Counted from the first letter of the stretch, positions 16,154-24,254 are shown. The stretch is 33,029 nt of DNA from an uncultured Lachnospiraceae bacterium (GCA_902766175.1 CACXCJ010000052.1:1-33029), one strand, 5' to 3'. Notes: a model not told the origin generated them from the letters alone. Numbers and translations: made by a program.

Positions 16154-16225
16154 CGAAATCGAGTCCTGCGGCCGCGTCGAAATCGAGCCTTGCAGTCCGG
16201 CCGAAAATCGTGTATGATGTGTGTT
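16154..16225. repeat. 24-bp direct repeats feeding into the tRNA-Arg promoter
   Basis: CGAAATCGAG begins at 16154 and 16178, and a diverged copy, CGAAAATCGTG, begins at 16202, exactly 24 bp apart each time. The second unit supplies the -35 and the third the -10 of the tRNA-Arg promoter. Confidence 0.75.
16190..16218 (+). promoter_or_regulatory. Promoter of tRNA-Arg(CCG)
   Basis: -35 TTGCAG (16190-16195), 17-bp spacer, -10 TATGAT (16213-16218, five of six). Predicted start near 16225, ten nucleotides before the tRNA. Confidence 0.7.
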
Positions 16226-16234
16226 GCGTCAAAT

Positions 16235-16308
16235 GTGCCTGTAGCGCAGCTGGATAGCGTGTCAGACTCCGACTCTGAAGGTCGTGGGTTCGAATCCCAT
16301 CAGGCACA
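16235..16308 (+). tRNA. tRNA-Arg (anticodon CCG)
   Basis: Acceptor GTGCCTG pairs with CAGGCAC and the discriminator is A. The anticodon stem TCAGA/TCTGA encloses CTCCGAC, giving anticodon CCG (reads CGG). The T arm GTGGG-TTCGAAT-CCCAT is intact. Length is 74 nt and CCA is not encoded. It has its own promoter and terminator. Confidence 0.95.
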
Positions 16309-16320
16309 CGAAGCAGATGA

Positions 16321-16373
16321 GAAGCGGAGGCTGTCCGTTCACTTGAACGGACAGCCTCCGCTTCTGTATTTTT
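16321..16373 (+). terminator. Terminator of tRNA-Arg, perfect 20-bp stem
   Basis: 16321-16340 pairs perfectly with 16345-16364 around an ACTT loop, followed by TGTATTTTT. It also lies 20 bp beyond the stop of the convergent esterase gene, so it may end both transcripts. Confidence 0.9.
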
Positions 16374-16384
16374 CCGCCGGCACC

Positions 16385-17617
16385 TCACTGCGACAGGAGC
16401 CAGCTGCGGACCGCGTTCAGCTTATAGCCGTAGTCAAATGCCGCCATGTGCTCGGAGACCTTAGCATCTCCGTACATCGAGAGAACAGAGCCCTCCTTCC
16501 ACGTCACGAAGTTGGCCGCATTTCCCTCGGAGAGGATCGCGGACACCGCATCCTCAAGCTCCTGCTTCGTGTCCGCCGAATCCGCAAGACGCGCGTCGAG
16601 ATCGGAGACCTCCGAGTACGCGACCCCGTCCTTCTTGAGCATCTCCTTCACCTCCGTCTGTCCTCCCGTGGCGGAGGTATCGCCCGCGGAGGTGATGTAA
16701 AGGAACTTCACATTCTCGATTCCCTTTAATTCCGAGATGTCCCACTGCCCGTCAACAATCAGGACCGCCGCATAGAGGTCCGGATTCTTCGCCGCCGTGA
16801 GAAGCGTGGTCATCGCACCCATCGACTGCCCGGTTCCGTAGATCCGGTCCGGGTTGGCGCCGTACTTCTGCGTGACCGCCCTCACAAGCCGCGGGACGAG
16901 GTCGACATAATCGGTCGTCTGGTAGCCGTTGTGATCATCCAGGATCACCTCCGGAAAAACCGGCGTCACGACAATGCACGGGGTCTCCTTCTGCACCGCG
17001 TCCGTGGCCCAGACAATACCGCCCCAGCCCTGCGTCAGGGAATACTCCATCGATTTTCCCGCGGTCGTGGCATCCCCGATGAAAAAGACAATGGGAAGTG
17101 TGCCGTCCTTCTCATAGCCCTCCGGGACATAGATGTTATAGGGAACCGAGAGGCCGGTCTCCTGATCCCCGTACGTATCCTGCGAAAAAGAAGCGGCCGT
17201 CTCGGAGATCATCTCCTGAAGCTCCGCGTCCGCGGACTTATCCGGGCCGGTTCCCCCGTTACTCATCTCTGCCAGGAGGTGCAGACCCTGTCCGTTCCCG
17301 CTTTCGGATTCCGCACCAGAATTTTCTCCCGCGGCAGTGCTCTCTGCCGTCTGCCCCTCCGCAGCAGCTGTCTCCGCCGGCTTCTCCCCGGCGGCTGCCT
17401 TCTCTCCCGCTGCGTCCGTCCCGGCTGTGCCGGCTGCCGCTGTCTCCTCTGCCGTCTGCGCCGCCGTGGTCGCTGTCCCGGCAGCCGCCGCGCCACCGCA
17501 CGAAGCGAGCGAGACGGCGAGGAGCGCCGCTGAAATCAGGACAAGGAAGAATTTCCTCCGGGATCCTGTGCGGAAGCTCGTGTGAAGGTCCGAGTGAAGC
17601 TCTGTGTGAAGTTTCAT
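16385..17617 (-). CDS. Alpha/beta-hydrolase (esterase/PHB depolymerase-like) lipoprotein
   Basis: A 410-residue exported lipoprotein with lipobox SLASC (Cys40), then a low-complexity Ala/Thr/Glu/Gly linker to about residue 110. From about 150 it is an alpha/beta hydrolase. It has VPYNIYVPEGYEKDGTLPIVFFIGD, IYGTGQSMGAMTTL with the nucleophile elbow GQSMG (Ser265), and YAAVLIVDGQWD. This resembles secreted carbohydrate or feruloyl esterases of the PHB depolymerase group, so extracellular ester hydrolysis is inferred and the substrate is unknown. A His for the triad may be in the C-terminal SEHMAAFDY. GGAGGTGATG lies 10 bp before the ATG. It is a single gene, isolated from uvrB by a terminator. 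No clear promoter was seen in the 128 bp between terminator and start. Confidence 0.85.
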   Translation of the reverse strand: MKLHTELHSDLHTSFRTGSRRKFFLVLISAALLAVSLASCGGAAAAGTATTAAQTAEETAAAGTAGTDAAGEKAAAGEKPAETAAAEGQTAESTAAGENSGAESESGNGQGLHLLAEMSNGGTGPDKSADAELQEMISETAASFSQDTYGDQETGLSVPYNIYVPEGYEKDGTLPIVFFIGDATTAGKSMEYSLTQGWGGIVWATDAVQKETPCIVVTPVFPEVILDDHNGYQTTDYVDLVPRLVRAVTQKYGANPDRIYGTGQSMGAMTTLLTAAKNPDLYAAVLIVDGQWDISELKGIENVKFLYITSAGDTSATGGQTEVKEMLKKDGVAYSEVSDLDARLADSADTKQELEDAVSAILSEGNAANFVTWKEGSVLSMYGDAKVSEHMAAFDYGYKLNAVRSWLLSQ

Positions 17618-17745
17618 ATACGCATCACCTCCGAATGCTGATTTGCCGGAAGCCGGTCAGGGAAGCCTGTCCCCCGTGCCGGTCTCTGCGGGGCATCTCC
17701 GGCCCCGGCCAGAAAAGGTTCTTCCCGGCCATGTACAGAAAAAGC

Positions 17746-17779
17746 TGCCTGGAAACAGGAGCTCTCCTGCTTCCAGGCA
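17746..17779 (-). terminator. Terminator of the xerD-like/uvrB transcript
   Basis: TGCCTGGAAACAGGAG (17746-17761) pairs with CTCCTGCTTCCAGGCA (17764-17779) with one mismatch. On the minus strand it is followed by GCTTTTTC, a U tract. It lies about 105 bp after the uvrB stop. Confidence 0.85.
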
Positions 17780-17820
17780 ACAGACTACACCAGATTTCAT
17801 TTTTGAGTGAAGTGAACATT

Positions 17821-17889
17821 CTGTGAAGCCGATCGCTTTCACAGAATCTTCACAGCTGTTTCCCGCGGCCTCTCACGAAAGCTTCACAG
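17821..17889. promoter_or_regulatory. Cluster of TTCACAG heptamers
   Basis: TTCACAG occurs at 17838, 17849 and 17883 (plus strand), and its inverse CTGTGAA at 17821. The copies at 17838 and 17849 are 11 bp apart (TTCACA-N5-TTCACA), the spacing of PhoP/OmpR-type response-regulator boxes. The cluster lies between the uvrB stop, which overlaps the last copy, and its terminator. Function is speculative. Confidence 0.35.
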
Positions 17890-19989
17890 CTTCGCGCCGC
17901 GTCCTTTTCCCCTTCCGCCCTGATCGCTGTCCACGTGCCGGCGCCGCGTGCTTCTCCGGTAGCTCACGTGGGAGGCGGCGGCCGCCGCCTTGTCCGCCTC
18001 CTTCCGGCTACCGGGGTCGTTCAGCATCCTCAGGACCTCGCCCATGCGGTCGCGGAGCCGCGCGGCCTCCTCGAAGTTCAGCTCTGCCGCGGCCTGCCGC
18101 ATCTTTTTCTCGAGCTCCTTCGAGAGCTTCCGGAGCTCCTCATCGCTCATCGACTCCGGGTCCTTCTTCCAGGTTTTGTCATCCTCGATCACGGCCTTTG
18201 TCATCGTGATGACGTCACGCACCGCCTTTTTGATCGTGGTCGGCGTGATGCCGTGCGCCTCGTTGTATGCCTTCTGGATCTCTCTCCTCCGGTTCGTCTC
18301 GTCGATGGCCCGCTTCATGGAATCCGTCATGACGTCCGCGTACATGATGACGTGTCCCTCTGCGTTTCTCGCCGCACGGCCGATCGTCTGGATGAGAGAC
18401 GTCTCGCTTCTCAAAAAGCCCTCCTTGTCCGCGTCCAGAATCGCGACGAGAGAGATCTCCGGGATGTCCAGGCCTTCCCTCAGGAGGTTGATGCCGACCA
18501 GCACATCAAATTCATCGAGACGCATGGCGCGGATGATCTGCGCCCTCTCGAGCGTGTCGATGTCGGAGTGGAGGTAACGCACGCGGATGCCGGTCTGCCG
18601 CATGTAATCCGTCAGGTCCTCCGCCATCCGCTTCGTGAGCGTCGTGATGAGAACCTTGTTGTGCTTCTTCGTCTCCTTGTTCACCTCGCTGATCAGGTCA
18701 TCGATCTGGCCGTTCACCGGCCGGACAGAGATCTCCGGGTCCAGAAGCCCCGTCGGGCGGATGATCTGCTCTGCCCTGAGCATCTCGTGCTCCGCCTCGT
18801 AGACGGAGGGCGTCGCGGAGACAAACATCATCTGGTCGATCCGCTGCTCGAACTCCCCGAAGTTCAGCGGCCGGTTGTCCATGGCGCTCGGCAGGCGGAA
18901 CCCGTAGTCGATCAGGGTCTTCTTCCGCGAGTAGTTTCCGTTGAACATGCCCCCGATCTGCGGGATCGTGATGTGGCTCTCGTCGATGATCGTCAGGTAG
19001 TCGTCCGGAAAGTAGTCCATGAGCGTGAACGGCGGGTCCCCGGCCTTCTGTCCCGTCAGAAAGCGCGTGTAGTTTTCGATGCCGGAGCAGAAGCCGGTCT
19101 CCCGCATCATCTCGACATCGTAGTGCGTCCTCTCATCGATCCGCTGCGCCTCGATCAGCTTATCCTCGGACTTAAAGTACTTCACGCGCGCATCGCACTC
19201 CTTCAGAATCTCCGTGCAGGCGCGCTCCATCTTTTCCTTCGGCACGACATAGTGAGACGCCGGGTAGACGGAGATGTGCAGAAGCTCCGCCGTCGGCGTC
19301 CCCGTGAGGACATCGATCTCCGTGATCCGGTCCACCTCGTCCCCGAAGAACTCGACGCGGTATGCAATTTTATCCTGGTCTGCCGGGAAGATCTCGAGTG
19401 TGTCGCCGCGCACGCGGAAGGTCCCGCGGTGAAAATCCATGTCGTTTCTCGTATACTGAATGTCGATCAGCTTCGAGATCACCTCATCGCGGTCTCTCTC
19501 CTGCCCCGGTCTGAGCGACACCATCATGTCCTTGTAGTCGACGGGGCTGCCGAGACCATAGATGCAGGAGACGCTCGCCACGACGATGACATCGTTCCGC
19601 TCCAGGAGGGAGCTTGTCGCAGAGTTCCGAAGCTTGTCGATCTCGTCATTGATCGCGGAGTCCTTCTCGATGTACGTGTCCGTCTGCGGCACGTAGGCCT
19701 CCGGCTGGTAGTAGTCGTAGTAGGAGACGAAGTACTCGACGGCATTTTCCGGGAAGAATTCCTTCATCTCGCTGTAGAGCTGCGCCGCGAGCGTCTTGTT
19801 GTGGGAAATGATGAGCGTCGGCTTCTGAAGCGCCTGGATCACATTTGCCATCGTGAAGGTCTTTCCGGAGCCGGTGACACCGACCAGCGTCTCAAACTGG
19901 TTGCCGGCCTGAAAGCCCTGCACCAGTTTTTCGATCGCCTGGGGCTGATCCCCGGTCGGCTGATACTCCGAATGCAGTTTAAATTCCAT
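17884..19989 (-). CDS. uvrB: Excinuclease ABC subunit B
   Basis: The 701-residue UvrB is the DNA-damage verification helicase of nucleotide excision repair. Walker A GVTGSGKT is at 37-44. The beta-hairpin segment [25 protein letters not shown] lies near 90-115, and [13 protein letters not shown] and QTIGRAARN follow in order. A C-terminal UVR domain ([25 protein letters not shown]) binds UvrA/UvrC. The last 40 residues form a basic low-complexity tail (YRRSTRRRH...[11 protein letters not shown]), making it somewhat longer than most UvrBs. Its ATG lies within the end of the XerD-like gene (11-bp overlap), and the GAGGAG site is 13 bp upstream. uvrA and uvrC are not in the window. Confidence 0.98.
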   Translation of the reverse strand: MEFKLHSEYQPTGDQPQAIEKLVQGFQAGNQFETLVGVTGSGKTFTMANVIQALQKPTLIISHNKTLAAQLYSEMKEFFPENAVEYFVSYYDYYQPEAYVPQTDTYIEKDSAINDEIDKLRNSATSSLLERNDVIVVASVSCIYGLGSPVDYKDMMVSLRPGQERDRDEVISKLIDIQYTRNDMDFHRGTFRVRGDTLEIFPADQDKIAYRVEFFGDEVDRITEIDVLTGTPTAELLHISVYPASHYVVPKEKMERACTEILKECDARVKYFKSEDKLIEAQRIDERTHYDVEMMRETGFCSGIENYTRFLTGQKAGDPPFTLMDYFPDDYLTIIDESHITIPQIGGMFNGNYSRKKTLIDYGFRLPSAMDNRPLNFGEFEQRIDQMMFVSATPSVYEAEHEMLRAEQIIRPTGLLDPEISVRPVNGQIDDLISEVNKETKKHNKVLITTLTKRMAEDLTDYMRQTGIRVRYLHSDIDTLERAQIIRAMRLDEFDVLVGINLLREGLDIPEISLVAILDADKEGFLRSETSLIQTIGRAARNAEGHVIMYADVMTDSMKRAIDETNRRREIQKAYNEAHGITPTTIKKAVRDVITMTKAVIEDDKTWKKDPESMSDEELRKLSKELEKKMRQAAAELNFEEAARLRDRMGEVLRMLNDPGSRKEADKAAAAASHVSYRRSTRRRHVDSDQGGRGKGRGAKL

Positions 19990-20947
19990 TTCGCGAAGCG
20001 CGTCTCCTCTCTGTGTCCCGCCGTCTCACACTTCCGCTGCTTTCCGGATTCCGGCCCGCTGCACTTCCAGCGCCGCCCGGATGCTGCCCGCCGGTTTCTT
20101 CTCCTGCGCCGAGGCGGCCAGCGAACGCGTGCGTCACGGACGAGTCCGCGAATCCCGGCGCTTCCTGCAGGGAACGCACGTCCGCGCCTCCCTCGACAAG
20201 CCTGGCCGCGAAGCTGTTTCTTAAAATCTGCGGGGTAATGCTGCCCCGGATTCCGGCCTTTGCGCCGTAGTAGCGGATGATCTTCCAGAATCCCTGGCGG
20301 CTCATAGGCTGCCCGCTGATATTCAGGAACAGAACCCCGCTGTCGCTCTCCTTCAGAAGGAGCGGTCTCGCCTCATCGAGGTAGCGCCGGAGCGCGCCCT
20401 CCGTCTCCTTTCCGAATGTGATGTTCCGCATCCTCCCGCCTCTCGTGCATGTCACGGAGCATCCCGGAAAATCGACGTCAAAAATACTTAAGAGAATGAT
20501 CTCCGACACCCGGAGGCCGGTTGCGCAGAGGAGCTCCAGCATCGCCCGGTCGCGGAGCTTTTTCGCGCCCTCTCCCTCTGTCTCCTTCAGGAGACGGCGC
20601 ACCTCCGTGCCTGTCAGAACGGTCGGCGCCTTCTTCTCCACCCTGGGCGCGTGAAGCCTTGCGGCCGGATCCTCTGCGATGCGGCCGGCCGCCTTCTCAT
20701 ATGCGAAAAATGCCTTCGTCGATGCGACGACGCGGGACACGGTGGTCGTCGCACGACCCTGCTTTCCGAGCCAGAGGACGTAGGTCCTGAGAAGCGTGTC
20801 GGTCACCTGGTCCGGCACCTCAATCCCCTCCGCCGAGAGCCACTCCGCAAGCTGACGGAGGTCCCTTCGGTAGGACACAAGTGTATTCTCCGCCATGTGG
20901 CGGCTGTTTCTCAAGAACTCAGCGAACCGGCCCAGTTCCTCTTCCAT
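19979..20947 (-). CDS. XerD-like tyrosine recombinase homologue lacking catalytic residues
   Basis: The 322-residue product has a SAM-like core-binding domain (1-100, [17 protein letters not shown]) and a tyrosine recombinase catalytic domain (about 110-280). Only the two arginines survive: Arg146 in ATGLRVSEI and Arg243 in [11 protein letters not shown]. Against the canonical R-K-H-R-H-Y set, the lysine is Arg169, the first His is Gln240, the second His is Phe266 and the nucleophilic Tyr is Phe275. The spacings Arg243-Phe266 (23) and Phe266-Phe275 (9) match E. coli XerD, so the alignment is firm. The C-terminal 45 residues look low-complexity. Strand-exchange activity is very unlikely. It may be a pseudo-enzyme with a binding role, or a decaying gene kept open by its overlap with uvrB. 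Confidence 0.82.
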   Translation of the reverse strand: MEEELGRFAEFLRNSRHMAENTLVSYRRDLRQLAEWLSAEGIEVPDQVTDTLLRTYVLWLGKQGRATTTVSRVVASTKAFFAYEKAAGRIAEDPAARLHAPRVEKKAPTVLTGTEVRRLLKETEGEGAKKLRDRAMLELLCATGLRVSEIILLSIFDVDFPGCSVTCTRGGRMRNITFGKETEGALRRYLDEARPLLLKESDSGVLFLNISGQPMSRQGFWKIIRYYGAKAGIRGSITPQILRNSFAARLVEGGADVRSLQEAPGFADSSVTHAFAGRLGAGEETGGQHPGGAGSAAGRNPESSGSVRRRDTERRRASRNGI

Positions 20948-21060
20948 CTCTTTCCCCCTGTGTCATAAACATCCCGCGCCGGCGCCTTCAGAATCCGGCC
21001 GCCCGGAATACTCCGCGGCGGCGTCTCCATCTCCGCGGCTGCCCGGCACTTTTTATGACA

Positions 21061-21073
21061 ACTGAATTTCAGT
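21061..21073. promoter_or_regulatory. Palindrome over the xerD-like/uvrB transcription start
   Basis: ACTGAA-T-TTCAGT is a perfect odd palindrome overlapping the -10 and predicted start (near 21064) of the minus-strand promoter. It could be a repressor site. It does not match the Firmicute LexA box GAAC-N4-GTTC. Confidence 0.45.
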
Positions 21074-21099
21074 ATATCCGGAATATCCCGTTAAATCAA
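21071..21099 (-). promoter_or_regulatory. Promoter of the xerD-like/uvrB operon
   Basis: Minus-strand -35 TTGATT (21094-21099), 17-bp spacer, -10 TATACT (21071-21076). The -35 touches the T tract of the mod operon terminator. Confidence 0.65.
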
Positions 21100-21140
21100 A
21101 CGCCCGCGGGGCGCCATTCAGGCCGCTCCGCGGGCGTTTT
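21098..21140 (-). terminator. Terminator of the modABC operon
   Basis: AAACGCCCGCGG (21098-21109) pairs perfectly with CCGCGGGCGTTT (21128-21139). It lies about 90 bp after the modC stop codon and is followed on the minus strand by TTTGATTT. On the plus strand it ends in TTTT. Confidence 0.8.
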
Positions 21141-21153
21141 CAGGGTTCTGCCA

Positions 21154-21194
21154 CAAGATATCGGAAATAAAAGTCTTCTGCAGCGGATATCTTG
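21154..21194. repeat. Inverted repeat CAAGATATC / GATATCTTG
   Basis: Perfect 9-bp arms at 21154-21162 and 21186-21194 with a 23-bp spacer, between modC and its terminator. Role unknown; it may form a stem in the modC 3' UTR. Confidence 0.5.
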
Positions 21195-21226
21195 ACGTTC
21201 CGCGCTCAGAAATTTTTTCGCGCGCC

Positions 21227-22384
21227 TCACGCGCCTCCGCCTTCCCTCGGACTGTCCCGGAGAAAGAGGATTTTTCTCTCGTCCATCCTCAGAAGAAGCG
21301 GCATGCCGTTTTTTTCAAGCTGCTCCGCCTCCGCGCGGTTCACGGACCAGACCGGGGAGTCCGCGCCATCCGGCACCCGGAGAAAAAAGCTTTCTCCCGA
21401 GGGCGTCTCGAGGGCGCCGGTCTGCCTGAGGAAAAGCGCATCCTGCGGGTGGTCTCCGCTGATACGGCTGGCTGCGCGTCCGGCAGCGCCCGCACCTTCC
21501 GCGCAGCCGCCGCGGCCGTCATTCTCCGCCTGCTCCGCAGACACCGGAATCCAGTCCTCCTCCCGGTAGCCGATGCAGTTGAAGTCCTCCGGGAGCACGC
21601 GCTCCGTCCGCACGGTGAGGCCCCAGGAGGGCGCCGCGAACTCGTGGTCCGAGAGACGGACCGCGTCGGAAAAATTCCGGCAGCCGGTCAGAACCGCGGC
21701 CGCCTTTGCCCTCGGATTCCGGAAGACGTCCGCTGTCCTTCCCGCCGTCACCGCGCGCCCCTGGTCCAGCACCACGAGATCCTCCGCAAAGCGGTAGATC
21801 TCCTCGCTGCTGTGGGACACGAGAATCACAGTTCCCTGATAGTCCTCGAAGAGCCGCGCGGTCTCCTCCATGACCTGATGACGGAGGAAAATATCCAGCG
21901 CGGAGAAGGGCTCATCCAGAAGCACCGCGTCCGGGGAGCAGGCCATGATCCGCGCGAGCGCGGCTCTCTGCTGCTGGCCGCCGGAGAGCTCGTCCGGGAA
22001 GCGCCTCTCGAGGCCCTCGAGCGAGAACTTCCGGAGCATCTGCATGGCCCGCTCGGTACGTTCCTCCCGCGGGAGGTGGCGGATTCCCACCTCGACATTT
22101 CCCAGCACCGACATGTTCGGGAAAAGCGCGTAGTTCTGAAAGAGGTAGCCGATGCGCCGCTTCTTCGGCGGCTCATTGCGCCGCTCTGCCGAGGAAAAGA
22201 GGGTCCGGCCGTCCAGGATAATCTCCCCAGAATCCGGCTTCACAATCCCCGCGATGCTTTTTAACGTCATCGACTTTCCGCAGCCCGACGCGCCGAGGAT
22301 GCCAATCCGCTTTCTCTCCGAGGAAAAGGCGGCGTCAAGCGAAAAGTCCCCGAAGGACTTGTGGATTTCCACGTGAATGCTCAT
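21227..22384 (-). CDS. modC: Molybdate ABC transporter ATP-binding protein
   Basis: A 385-residue ABC ATPase with Walker A GASGCGKS (31-38), signature LSGGQQQR (133-140), Walker B VLLDEPFSALD (from 154) and the H-loop histidine in VSHSSEE. The regulatory C-terminal region (about 230-385) is longer and low in complexity in the middle (NDGRGGCAEGAGAAGRAAS), and only weakly resembles a MOP/TOBE domain. It energises molybdate import with ModB and ModA. The ATG overlaps the modB stop by 4 bp. It is the last gene of modABC, followed by a terminator. Specificity for molybdate is inferred from the linked ModA and the Moco genes next door. Confidence 0.92.
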   Translation of the reverse strand: MSIHVEIHKSFGDFSLDAAFSSERKRIGILGASGCGKSMTLKSIAGIVKPDSGEIILDGRTLFSSAERRNEPPKKRRIGYLFQNYALFPNMSVLGNVEVGIRHLPREERTERAMQMLRKFSLEGLERRFPDELSGGQQQRAALARIMACSPDAVLLDEPFSALDIFLRHQVMEETARLFEDYQGTVILVSHSSEEIYRFAEDLVVLDQGRAVTAGRTADVFRNPRAKAAAVLTGCRNFSDAVRLSDHEFAAPSWGLTVRTERVLPEDFNCIGYREEDWIPVSAEQAENDGRGGCAEGAGAAGRAASRISGDHPQDALFLRQTGALETPSGESFFLRVPDGADSPVWSVNRAEAEQLEKNGMPLLLRMDERKILFLRDSPREGGGA

Positions 22385-23058
22385 CTCCCCGCCTCCGCTC
22401 TCTTTCTTCTCTCCCTGCCCTCCAGAAGATTCAGGCAGAGGAGGACGACGGCGGAGATCGCCAGGTTCACGAGAACCCAGCGGAGCGCCCCGGCCTCATC
22501 GTTCGTCCGCCAGAGCTGATAGACCGTCGTCGAGATGGTCGCCGTCTTTCCCGGTGTGTAGCCGATCAGCATGGAGGTCGCGCCGTACTCCCCCAGCGCA
22601 CGCGCAAAGGCGAGAACCGTCCCGGCGAGAATTCCCTGGCGGCAGTACGGCATGCGGATCCTCCAGAAAATGAAGAAATCGGAGAGGCCGAGCGTCTGCG
22701 CCGCGTAGGATAAGTTCTCGTCGAAGCTCTCGAACGCGCCGCGCGCCGTCCTGTACATGAGGGGGAATGATACCAGGGCCGCGGCCGCGATGCCGCCCCG
22801 CCAGTTCATGACGAGCGGAAGCCCGATCTCCGCCAGGAATTTTCCCGCCGGGTGCCGCGCGCCGAAGAGGAGAAGCAGAAACCACCCGCAGACCGTCGGC
22901 GGCAGCACCAGGGGAAGCGTGAGGACGACATCCAGCACGCCCTTTACAGCTCTCGGCAGCCGCGCGATCTCAAATGCGAGAAAAATTCCGAGAAAAAAGA
23001 CGATCACACTGCTCACTGCCGCGATGCGGAGCGAGTTCCACAGTGGGTACCAGTCCAT
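22381..23058 (-). CDS. modB: Molybdate ABC transporter permease
   Basis: The 225-residue integral membrane protein starts MDWYPLWNSLRIAAVSSVIVFFLG and has about five membrane helices. It carries the LPLVLPPTVCGW motif typical of ModB/CysT-type permeases. The coupling loop ALGLSDFFIFWRIRMP-like segment (AAQTLGLSDFFIFWRIRMPYCRQGILAGTVLAFARALGEYGAT) includes the EAA motif that contacts ModC. GGGAGGAAGC precedes the ATG. It lies 119 bp after modA and overlaps modC by 4 bp, so coupled translation is expected. Family and order match the standard modABC transporter. Confidence 0.95.
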   Translation of the reverse strand: MDWYPLWNSLRIAAVSSVIVFFLGIFLAFEIARLPRAVKGVLDVVLTLPLVLPPTVCGWFLLLLFGARHPAGKFLAEIGLPLVMNWRGGIAAAALVSFPLMYRTARGAFESFDENLSYAAQTLGLSDFFIFWRIRMPYCRQGILAGTVLAFARALGEYGATSMLIGYTPGKTATISTTVYQLWRTNDEAGALRWVLVNLAISAVVLLCLNLLEGRERRKRAEAGR

Positions 23059-23177
23059 CCGCTTCCTCCCGTGAAAAGCTGCAGTTCAAAGATGATGCAG
23101 AAGCGCTCTTCCTCCGGCGCTGCGGCGCATGCCGTTCTGCCGCCGCGCATTCTGCCGGTACGGCGGGGCACACTCCG

Positions 23178-24137
23178 TCAGTTCAGTGCCGTAAAGCCGA
23201 CGCTCTCAAAGATCTCTCCTGCCTCACTGCCCTCAAGATACGTGAGAAATGCCTTCGCCTCCTCCGGGTGAGCCGCCGTCTTCAGGACCGCCGCCGGGTA
23301 GATGACCTGGCCGCACATCTCCTTTGTCGCCGAGTCCACCGTCTCGAGTCCCGCGGAGAAAGCATCCGTCGCGTAGATCACGCCGCAGTCAACAGAGGCC
23401 TCCTTCACCTGCGTGGTGACCTCCTTCACGTTCGAGCCGTAGGTGATCTTTCCTTCCTTTGCGAGCGCCTCCTCGTCAAGACCGTAGTAGGCGAGAATCT
23501 TCTGCGTGTACTGCCCGACCGGGACGTCGCTGTTTCCCATCGCGAGAAGCACGTCCCCGCTCTTCAGGAGATCCGCCAGGGCGTCGAAGCTCTCGATCTT
23601 CTTCGGATTTCCGTCCGGGACCGCAAGCGTCACCTTGTTCTCAAGGAGGTCGGCGCGCGTATCGTGGTCGACGATATCCACCTTGTCGGGGTTCGCGGTT
23701 TCATCTGCGGCGGCATCCAGCGCATTCATCTGCTTCGGGCTCGCGGAGACGAAGAGATCGCAGTCCGCGCCCTCCTGGATCTGCTTCTGCAGCGTGCCCG
23801 AGGAATCAAAGTTGTATGTGATCGTGATGTCCGGATTCGCCGCCTCATAGAGGTCCTTGATCTGGTTCATCGTCTCCGTCATGGACGCCGCCGCGAAGAC
23901 GATGAGCTCCGTCTTCTCCCCGGAGGAAGCGCTCTCCGCTTTTGTGCTCTCCGCCTCAGAGGATGCCGCTTCCGTGCTCTCTGCAGCGGACGATGCCGCC
24001 GTGGTCTCCGCCGCCGCCGATGCCGCCGTGGTCCCTGCCGCCTGACCGGAGCCGCCGCATCCTGCCATTCCTGCTGCGAGAATCCCCGCAAGCACTGCCG
24101 CCGCCGTCTTCTTCAAGCTGTTTCCTGCCTTTCTCAT
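23178..24137 (-). CDS. modA: Molybdate-binding lipoprotein
   Basis: The 319-residue substrate-binding lipoprotein has a signal peptide ending in GMAGC (Cys27) and a Ser/Ala/Thr/Glu-rich linker to about residue 72. The ModA fold follows. ELIVFAAASMTETMNQI supplies the serine-containing oxyanion loop, with NFDSSGTLQKQIQEGADCDLFVSAS next. VDCGVIYATDAF and the C-terminal HPEEAKAFLTYLEGSEAGEIFESVGF are also standard for ModA rather than TupA/WtpA, although tungstate binding cannot be excluded. AAGGAGGAG is placed 6-8 bp before the ATG. It is first in modABC, behind a promoter overlapped by a ModE-like palindrome. Confidence 0.95.
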   Translation of the reverse strand: MRKAGNSLKKTAAAVLAGILAAGMAGCGGSGQAAGTTAASAAAETTAASSAAESTEAASSEAESTKAESASSGEKTELIVFAAASMTETMNQIKDLYEAANPDITITYNFDSSGTLQKQIQEGADCDLFVSASPKQMNALDAAADETANPDKVDIVDHDTRADLLENKVTLAVPDGNPKKIESFDALADLLKSGDVLLAMGNSDVPVGQYTQKILAYYGLDEEALAKEGKITYGSNVKEVTTQVKEASVDCGVIYATDAFSAGLETVDSATKEMCGQVIYPAAVLKTAAHPEEAKAFLTYLEGSEAGEIFESVGFTALN

Positions 24138-24208
24138 TTTCTTTTCTCCTCCTTCATTTCAGGTGCTGCGCACTTCCACTGCCGCTGCCGCACTGTCCGG
24201 CAGCACTA

Positions 24209-24234
24209 CCGTGTTATATTTTTTTATAATACGG
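24209..24234. promoter_or_regulatory. ModE-like operator overlapping the modA promoter
   Basis: CCGTGTTATA (24209-24218) and TATAATACGG (24225-24234) are inverted with one mismatch around six T residues. This resembles the AT-rich CG-TATAT-N6-ATATA-CG layout of ModE molybdate-repressor sites. It covers the -10 box of modA, as expected for repression. No modE gene lies in the window. Confidence 0.55.
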
Positions 24235-24254
24235 TTTTTAATAAAAAAATGCAA
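24226..24254 (-). promoter_or_regulatory. Promoter of modABC
   Basis: Minus-strand -35 TTGCAT (24249-24254), 17-bp A/T-rich spacer, -10 TATTAT (24226-24231, five of six). Predicted start near 24219; the leader to modA is about 80 nt. Confidence 0.7.

Noticed and set aside
20000..20170. Frameshift in the xerD-like gene hiding a normal catalytic C terminus
   Set aside because: I translated the alternative frames of the last 170 bp: one gives an Arg-rich string, the other stops at once. Neither restores GH...Y, and the Phe positions align exactly in the present frame.
17935..20238. Plus-strand open frame of 767 codons opposite uvrB and the xerD-like gene
   Set aside because: It is a codon-bias shadow: composition is rich in Arg, His, Asp, Val and Leu, with no domain motif and no ribosome binding site. 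uvrB on the other strand is certain.
21154..21194. Second ModE-type site
   Set aside because: The 23-bp spacer and position after modC do not fit; it is more likely a 3' UTR stem.
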